The notes under the pieces were generated by a model, which searched no databases, had not been told where the DNA came from, and saw nothing but the letters and a program-made list of their open reading frames with translations. Both the position numbers and the translations under genes were made by a program. Below are positions 51,271-56,392 of a stretch of DNA of 56,392 nt, one piece after another (positions within the stretch are counted from its first letter, which is position 1; each line of letters opens with the position of its first letter). The DNA is from an uncultured Prevotellaceae bacterium (GTDB lineage: Bacteria; Bacteroidota; Bacteroidia; Bacteroidales; Bacteroidaceae): positions 1 to 56,392 of the forward strand of contig CAMNCV010000131.1 in the NCBI GenBank assembly GCA_946534585.1, written 5' to 3'.

Positions 51271-52050
51271 ATGCTATACCTCATCCCTACACCCGTGGGC
51301 AACCTTGAAGATATGACGTTGCGTGCCATTAAACTACTGAAGGAGGCTGACCTCATACTCTGCGAGGACACACGCACATCGCAACCGCTGCTGAAGCATT
51401 TCGACATCAGCGGCAAAAGGCTCATGGCACACCACAAGTTCAATGAACACGGAACCACCGCCGGAATCATCGAGAGGTTGAAGGGCGGTGAGATAGTATG
51501 TCTTATCACCGATGCCGGCACACCGGGCATCAGCGACCCAGGTTTCTATCTCGTGCGCGAGGCTGTAGAAGCGGGCATCGAAGTGCAGACGCTGCCGGGT
51601 GCCACTGCTTTCGTGCCTGCCTTGGTGAGTAGCGGACTGCCATGTGACCGCTTTTGCTTCGAGGGGTTCCTGCCACAAAAGAAGGGTAGGCAGACACGCT
51701 TACAGGAACTGGCAACTGAGCAACGCACAATGATAATATACGAGTCACCACGCCGCGTAGTGAAGACGCTGGAGCAATTCTGCGAGTCATTCGGTGCGGA
51801 ACGCAGAATTAGCGCTTGTCGCGAGATTTCAAAGATACATGAGGAGAGCGTACGAGGCACCATAAGTGAAGTTTTGAAGCACTTCAAAGAGCACGAACCG
51901 AAAGGTGAGTTCGTACTTATCGTTGAGGGAAACACTTCGCCGAACACGGAGTGTAAAACAGACACGCCCTCTGCGAAATCTCACGATGAAACCGTGAAAA
52001 AAGAAAGCAAATACCAACGCAAGCTTAGGGAAAGGGAGGAAAACATCTGA
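51271..52050 (+). CDS. rsmI: 16S rRNA (cytidine-1402-2'-O)-methyltransferase RsmI
   Basis: SAM-dependent ribose methyltransferase acting on C1402 of 16S rRNA, the same nucleotide methylated on the base by RsmH (1931-2896). The tetrapyrrole-methylase fold shows LYLIPTPVGNLEDMTLRA, the SAM site ITDAGTPGISDPG and LPGATAFVPALVSSGLP. 259 residues; the last 35 are a charged tail. The stop TGA overlaps the ATG of the next gene by one base. Confidence 0.95.
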   Translation: MLYLIPTPVGNLEDMTLRAIKLLKEADLILCEDTRTSQPLLKHFDISGKRLMAHHKFNEHGTTAGIIERLKGGEIVCLITDAGTPGISDPGFYLVREAVEAGIEVQTLPGATAFVPALVSSGLPCDRFCFEGFLPQKKGRQTRLQELATEQRTMIIYESPRRVVKTLEQFCESFGAERRISACREISKIHEESVRGTISEVLKHFKEHEPKGEFVLIVEGNTSPNTECKTDTPSAKSHDETVKKESKYQRKLREREENI

Positions 52051-53234
52051 TGGAGCAGTTATTGCATTATACATGGAAACACCGTCTATTTCCATTAGGC
52101 ACACTGCGCACCACTGACGGTCGCGAGGTAGAGGTGATTGACACTGGCCTACATAACCGAACCGACGCAGGACCTGATTTCTTCAATGCGAAAGCAAAGA
52201 TTGATGGAGTGTTATGGGTTGGAAATGTAGAGATGCACTTAAAAGCAAGCGACTGGTACCGCCATCGTCACGACAGCGACCCTGCCTACGATAATGTCGT
52301 ACTTCACGTAGTGGAACTGGCTGACATGGATGTAGAAACATCGCAGGGTGTCACCATACCTACGGTAGAAATCCCCATTCCATCGCAGTTACGCAATGAA
52401 TATGAGCAATTACTCAATACCGACCAGTATCCACCATGTTACAGCATAATACCTACGCTTACGCCACTGAAAGCGCATGCGTGGATGAGTGCATTGCAAA
52501 CGGAGCGTCTGGAGCAAAAGATGGCGGCAATGCTAAAACGCGTGAAAGCGAAGAATGGTTCATGGGAGGATGGGTATTTCACTACATTGGCGCGGAATTT
52601 CGGTTTCTCACTAAACGGAGATAATTTCGAGCAATGGGCGTTAATGCTGCCGCTTAATGCAGCAAGTCATCATCGCGATGATTTATTTCAGGTTGAAGCT
52701 TTGTTTCTCGGTACTGCTGGCCTACTCAACCGCGTTGACGAAAAATACGCTAAGGAATATACATATCTTTGCAAGAAATTCAACATTGCAGAAGTCCCCA
52801 CAATCCACTGGAAATATCTTCGCACGCGACCGCAGAATTTTCCGCATGTACGCATAATGCAACTGGCACGCATGTATAGCGAAAGACGTACTGGACTAAG
52901 CGAAATGCTCGATTCCACCGATGTAAAAGCACTAAACAACCTGTTTGGCTTGCGCAAGGAGGTACTCGACCTTATCATAATAAATACCGTAATACCGACA
53001 CTCTTTGCCTATGGACGTAGCCATGCGAAAGAGAATCTGTGCGAAAGGGCTTTCGAACTACTTGAGACGCTGAAGCCCGAAGGTAACCACATAGTACGTA
53101 TGTGGAAGGATTGTGGACTGGAAGTTAAAAACGCTGGTGACTCGCAGGCATTGATACAACTGAAAAAAGAATACTGCGACCGCCGCGAGTGTCTGCGATG
53201 CCGTTTCGGATATGAATATCTGAGCAAGAAATAG
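52050..53234 (+). CDS. DUF2851 family protein
   Basis: 394 residues, soluble, no signal peptide. It carries the DUF2851 hallmarks LLHYTWKHRLFPLGTLRTTDG, GPDFFNAKAKIDGVLWVGNVEMHLKASDWYRHRHD and CxxxxxLRCRFGYEYL at the end. The domain is common in Bacteroidetes and of unknown function; the first part (acidic residues plus VGNVEMH) resembles a PD-(D/E)XK-like core, but this is only suggestive. Translationally coupled to rsmI. Confidence 0.85.
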   Translation: MEQLLHYTWKHRLFPLGTLRTTDGREVEVIDTGLHNRTDAGPDFFNAKAKIDGVLWVGNVEMHLKASDWYRHRHDSDPAYDNVVLHVVELADMDVETSQGVTIPTVEIPIPSQLRNEYEQLLNTDQYPPCYSIIPTLTPLKAHAWMSALQTERLEQKMAAMLKRVKAKNGSWEDGYFTTLARNFGFSLNGDNFEQWALMLPLNAASHHRDDLFQVEALFLGTAGLLNRVDEKYAKEYTYLCKKFNIAEVPTIHWKYLRTRPQNFPHVRIMQLARMYSERRTGLSEMLDSTDVKALNNLFGLRKEVLDLIIINTVIPTLFAYGRSHAKENLCERAFELLETLKPEGNHIVRMWKDCGLEVKNAGDSQALIQLKKEYCDRRECLRCRFGYEYLSKK

Positions 53235-53296
53235 CGATTTCATCGAATATTGCGTATTTTCATGACTTGACATACTTTCAGAAAAACAGGAAACAC

Positions 53297-53328
53297 TTGT
53301 GTAACCCAATAAAAATTAGTATCTTTGC
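53297..53328 (+). promoter_or_regulatory. Promoter of gpmI
   Basis: TTG (53297-53299), 20 bases, TATCTTTGC (53320-53328), 48 bases before the start codon. Confidence 0.7.
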
Positions 53329-53375
53329 ACTTGATTTTGTAACAAGAAAACATTAAGAACTAACAAATACATACA

Positions 53376-54896
53376 ATGGCAAAGAAAGCACTTCTTATGA
53401 TTCTCGATGGATGGGGAATCGGCAAGCACGGCAAGGGCGATGTAATTTTCAACACGCCAACGCCTTATCTGGACTACCTGCAGGCTGTAAGTAGCCACTC
53501 TCAACTTAACGCCTCAGGCGAAGACGTTGGTCTCCCTGACGGTCAAATGGGCAATTCCGAGGTTGGTCACCTTAACATTGGTGCAGGACGCATCGTTTAC
53601 CAGGATCTCGTAAAGATTAACCGCGCATGTGCCGACGGCTCCATCTCTCAGAACCCTCAGATAAAAGAGGCTTACGAATATGCTAAGCAGACCGGAAAGA
53701 AGCTGCACCTCATGGGTCTGACGTCTAACGGTGGCGTACACTCTTCACTCGACCATCTGTTCAAACTCATCGAAGTAGGCAAGGAATATGGTCTTTCACA
53801 ACAGTTGTTCGTCCACTGTTTCATGGACGGTCGTGACACTGATCCGAAATCAGGCAAGGGCTTTATTGAGGCTCTGCAGGACAAGTGTAAGGAGAACGAC
53901 GCCAACATCGCTTCCATAATCGGTCGCTTCTACGCTATGGATCGCGACAAGCGATGGAACCGCGTAAAAGAGGCTTACGACCTTATCACTGCCGGCACCG
54001 GCAAGCAGGCTACCGACATGGTACAGGCTATGCAGGAGTCATACGACGAGGGCGTGACCGACGAGTTCGTAAAGGCTATCAGCAACTCTTCCGTTAACGG
54101 CAAGATTGAGGAGGGCGACGTGGTTATCTTCATCAACTTCCGTAACGACCGTGCAAAGGAGCTTACTCAGGTGCTGACTCAGCAGGATATGCCTGAGGAA
54201 GGTATGAAGACCATACCTAACCTGAAGTACTACTGCATGACTCCATACGATGCTTCGTTCAAGGGTGTAGGCATCCTCTTCCCTAAGGAGAACGTGGGTA
54301 ACACCCTGGGCGAGTACCTCTCACAACAGGGCAAGAAGCAGTTGCACACCGCTGAAACTGAGAAGTATGCTCACGTAACATTCTTCTTCAATGGTGGTCG
54401 CGAGGCTCCATTCGATGGTGAGGACCGCGTGCTCGTAGCTTCACCAAAGGTTGCGACATACGACCTGAAGCCTGAGATGTCTGCATACGAGGTAAAGGAC
54501 AAACTGGTGGAGAACATCAAGAAGGATATCTACGATTTCATCGTGGTAAACTTCGCTAACGGCGATATGGTGGGCCACACTGGCGTATATAACGCTATAG
54601 CAAAGGCTGTAGTGGCTGTTGACAACTGCGTGAAGGACGTTATCGAGGCTGCAAAGGCTACAGGCTACGAGGCTATCATCATTGCCGACCATGGCAACGC
54701 TGACAACGCCATCAACCCTGACGGCACTCCTAACACCGCTCACTCACTGAATCCAGTGCCTTGCATTTACGTTACGGACAATAACTCCGCAACAATAAAG
54801 AATGGTCGTTTGGCTGACGTAGCACCAACAATCCTGCACATCATGGGACTGGAACAGCCTGCCGACATGACCGGCGAAAATCTTATTGAAGACTAA
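53376..54896 (+). CDS. gpmI: 2,3-bisphosphoglycerate-independent phosphoglycerate mutase
   Basis: Glycolytic enzyme interconverting 3- and 2-phosphoglycerate with two metal ions (Mn). The metal ligand Asp11 lies in [10 protein letters not shown] and the phosphoserine nucleophile Ser61 in [38 protein letters not shown] and the C-terminal metal motif [10 protein letters not shown] are present. 506 residues is standard. It has its own promoter and terminator. Its codon use looks like that of a highly expressed gene (for example AAC, ATC and CTG preferred). Confidence 0.97.
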   Translation: MAKKALLMILDGWGIGKHGKGDVIFNTPTPYLDYLQAVSSHSQLNASGEDVGLPDGQMGNSEVGHLNIGAGRIVYQDLVKINRACADGSISQNPQIKEAYEYAKQTGKKLHLMGLTSNGGVHSSLDHLFKLIEVGKEYGLSQQLFVHCFMDGRDTDPKSGKGFIEALQDKCKENDANIASIIGRFYAMDRDKRWNRVKEAYDLITAGTGKQATDMVQAMQESYDEGVTDEFVKAISNSSVNGKIEEGDVVIFINFRNDRAKELTQVLTQQDMPEEGMKTIPNLKYYCMTPYDASFKGVGILFPKENVGNTLGEYLSQQGKKQLHTAETEKYAHVTFFFNGGREAPFDGEDRVLVASPKVATYDLKPEMSAYEVKDKLVENIKKDIYDFIVVNFANGDMVGHTGVYNAIAKAVVAVDNCVKDVIEAAKATGYEAIIIADHGNADNAINPDGTPNTAHSLNPVPCIYVTDNNSATIKNGRLADVAPTILHIMGLEQPADMTGENLIED

Positions 54897-55246
54897 TTAT
54901 TAGGCATAATATATAAGAGTTCGTCTCAATCACTCGTGCCTTCATAATTGAAAGCAAGAGTAGCACAAATACAAGAGCCGCATCAAGAAAAGTTGATGCG
55001 GCTCTTAACTAACTAACTATTATTCTATATAATTTACCAAACCATCTGAACTTCACAGTCAAGTACGCCGGCCTTTTAAATCTAACAAACTAATGAAAGA
55101 TATATTTAAAAAAACTCTTAATTTACAACTGCAAAATTAACGGTTTATTTTCAAATAACGGTAGAAAAATAATTCATCATGGTGTAAAAAAGCGATTAAA
55201 CCGCAATATCCACGAAGAAACTAACATATAAACAAAAGATATCCAC
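54897..55246. other. Gap between gpmI and ung
   Basis: 350 bases. The first part carries the gpmI terminator. The rest is AT-rich; I found no gene and no convincing + strand promoter for ung. A - strand GCAAAATTA at 55131-55139 resembles a -7 element but has no -33 at the right spacing and no gene to drive. Confidence 0.6.
54973..55006 (+). terminator. Terminator after gpmI
   Basis: AAGAGCCGCATCAA (54973-54986), 6-base loop GAAAAG, TTGATGCGGCTCTT (54993-55006): a perfect 14-bp stem. It ends in TT and AACTAACTAA rather than a long T-run. Confidence 0.8.
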
Positions 55247-55939
55247 ATGGTACAGATTGAAGAAAGTTGGAAGAAAGCCCTTAAAGAAGAATTTCAGAAG
55301 AACTACTTTATGCAATTAACTGAATTCGTGCGCAACGAATATAAGCAACACACTTGCTACCCACCAGGGAAAGAGATTTTCAATGCCTTCAATCTCTGTC
55401 CGCTGCATAAAGTAAAAGTGGTTATTCTCGGACAAGATCCATATCACGGTCCCGGACAAGCAGAAGGGCTTTGTTTTTCAGTAAAATCAGGTATTCAACT
55501 ACCTCCATCACTTATAAATATATTCAAAGAAATAAAGGACGATACTGGACATACTCCTGCAGTTATTCACGATGAAATGGGCAAAAAGATGTATGACGGG
55601 TCACTACGTCGCTGGGCTGAGCAAGGAGTGTTTCTGCTCAACGCAACACTTACCGTGCGTGAGCATCAAGCAGCATCACACCAACGTCATGGCTGGGAAA
55701 CATTCACTGACGCTGTAATAAAAAAGGTGTCTGACGAATGTAACCACTGCGTATTCATCCTTTGGGGCGGTCCCGCCCGCAGCAAAGCAAAACTTATTGA
55801 CAATCAGAAGCACCTGATACTTGAAAGCGTACACCCCTCTCCTCTCTCAGCCAATCGTGGCGGTTGGTTCGGCAATCACCATTTCACACGTTGTAACGAA
55901 TGGCTAATCAAAAACGGTCTTACACCCATAGAATGGTAA
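55247..55939 (+). CDS. ung: Uracil-DNA glycosylase
   Basis: Base-excision repair enzyme removing uracil from DNA. The catalytic-water motif GQDPYHGPGQAEGLCFSV holds Asp64, and HPSPLSANRGGWFGNHHF holds the catalytic His and the leucine-loop region. 230 residues, family 1. The gene begins ATG 55247 with an A-rich leader and no Shine-Dalgarno. Codon use is less biased than in gpmI. Confidence 0.97.
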   Translation: MVQIEESWKKALKEEFQKNYFMQLTEFVRNEYKQHTCYPPGKEIFNAFNLCPLHKVKVVILGQDPYHGPGQAEGLCFSVKSGIQLPPSLINIFKEIKDDTGHTPAVIHDEMGKKMYDGSLRRWAEQGVFLLNATLTVREHQAASHQRHGWETFTDAVIKKVSDECNHCVFILWGGPARSKAKLIDNQKHLILESVHPSPLSANRGGWFGNHHFTRCNEWLIKNGLTPIEW

Positions 55940-55995
55940 AATAAGTACTTTGCAACATACAACTATCATACGACTTCCGACACACAACTAATAAG

Positions 55996-56034
55996 AAGGC
56001 TCCCAATACGTTTTGTATTGAGAGCCTTTTTTAT
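55996..56034. terminator. Bidirectional terminator between ung and the dockerin gene
   Basis: AAGGCTC-c-CAATAC (55996-56009) pairs with GTATTG-a-GAGCCTT (56015-56028), loop GTTTT, then TTTTTT. A-rich bases on the left side would give a weaker T-run for the other strand. Confidence 0.85.
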
Positions 56035-56061
56035 GTATCATCAATATTTAAAAACAATCAA

Positions 56062-56392
56062 TTACTGTTCTCCACCTAAATACATGTTAACAACAGCGTT
56101 TGCGTCAGCCATCGTTATCTGTCCATCATTGTTGGCATCTGCTGCCTCAACATTGAAGTTTGAGTTTGTAATGCTTGTCTTGTCTTCTGCAAGGTAATAG
56201 TTCACGATTGCATTAGCATCTGCCATCGTTATACCGCCATCGTTGTTGACATCGCCAACCTTGGTATCTGTAGCAGGCTTCCACTGCTTTGACAGCTCGC
56301 CATTGTTGAGAAGGTAGATGTCATAGAGCTGACCCTTGCTGCCACCGCCTGTTACGCGGAAGTAAACCTCGTCAGTGCCTTCATAGCTCATG
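56062..56392 (-). CDS. C-terminal part of a dockerin-bearing protein (partial)
   Basis: The frame is open to the window edge, so only about 110 C-terminal residues are visible; the ATG at 56391 is likely internal. The end has two EF-hand-like calcium loops, DVNNDGGITMAD and DANNDGQITMAD, each followed by ANAIVNYYL or ANAVVNMYL. This is a type I dockerin-like duplicated motif, found at the C-termini of large exported Prevotella and related proteins. The part before it (RVTGGGSKGQLYDIYLLNNG) is unrecognised. The parent enzyme or adhesin lies beyond the window. Confidence 0.8.
   Translation of the reverse strand, partial: MSYEGTDEVYFRVTGGGSKGQLYDIYLLNNGELSKQWKPATDTKVGDVNNDGGITMADANAIVNYYLAEDKTSITNSNFNVEAADANNDGQITMADANAVVNMYLGGEQ

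Noticed and set aside
55030..55085. A short - strand frame ending DCEVQMVW that looks like the tail of an exported protein
   Set aside because: A stop codon lies 13 codons upstream; too short to be assigned even as a remnant.
55131..55139. GCAAAATTA, a -7-like element on the - strand between gpmI and ung
   Set aside because: The nearest TTTG is only 12 bases away, not 19-20, and the strand leads into the 3' end of gpmI with no - strand gene.

Overview
The window is a chromosomal segment of a Bacteroidales bacterium, most likely a member of the Prevotellaceae (inference). The evidence is the Bacteroidetes-type dcw cluster, a type IX secretion core (PorP/SprF, GldK, GldL, GldM, GldN), several lipoproteins, -7 promoter elements of the Bacteroidetes form TAnnTTTGC instead of -10 boxes, and a dockerin-like C-terminus. 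Genes are densely packed, mostly on the + strand. I saw no tRNA, rRNA, CRISPR array, insertion sequence or phage gene.

Region 1 (1-20.8 kb). lpxA (lipid A) is followed by a 624-base non-coding stretch and then by the complete division and wall cluster: mraZ, rsmH, ftsL-like, ftsI, murE, mraY, murD, ftsW, murG, murC, ftsQ, ftsA, ftsZ. A dGTPase gene sits 7 bases after ftsZ, and a fused SpmA/SpmB-type membrane protein follows. The cluster makes lipid II from UDP-MurNAc-dipeptide onwards, flips and polymerises it, and builds the Z-ring. A promoter and a two-copy TGGGG repeat that fits an MraZ operator lie just upstream of mraZ.

Region 2 (20.8-30.8 kb) is mixed metabolism: a secreted BNR-type propeller protein, three tandem FKBP prolyl isomerases on the - strand (one predicted periplasmic, one lipoprotein, one cytoplasmic), a sirtuin lacking zinc cysteines, aroQ, a secreted alpha/beta hydrolase, guanine deaminase, an unknown polytopic membrane protein, and the phosphatidylethanolamine pair psd-pssA.

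Region 3 (30.8-41.9 kb) holds two divergent modules. The - strand one encodes a VTC-domain (polyphosphate polymerase-like) protein, a DUF4956 membrane protein, a DUF2490 outer-membrane barrel and a Cthe_2159-like lipoprotein. The + strand one encodes a porin, an imelysin lipoprotein, a di-haem DUF1111 lipoprotein and a fused ResB-CcsA cytochrome c maturation protein; it looks like an iron/redox module, and a 12-base inverted repeat touches its promoter.

Region 4 (41.9-49.2 kb) is the type IX secretion/gliding motor locus plus an outer-membrane barrel gene, closed by a strong terminator. Region 5 (49.3-56.4 kb) has a stand-alone FdtA-like ketoisomerase, a fragment of an ATPase gene, an AI-2E transporter, rsmI, a DUF2851 gene, gpmI, ung and the end of a dockerin-bearing protein.

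The most unusual structure is a family of intergenic arrays found at five separate places (about 7.6, 22.2, 32.9, 39.4 and 51.0 kb). Each is 4-5 imperfect palindromes of 21 bp spaced exactly 22 bp apart, built from a small set of interchangeable 9-base half-sites (TGTAATCGC, TGTAATCAG, TGTAATAGC, TGTAAAAGC) around a 3-base centre.
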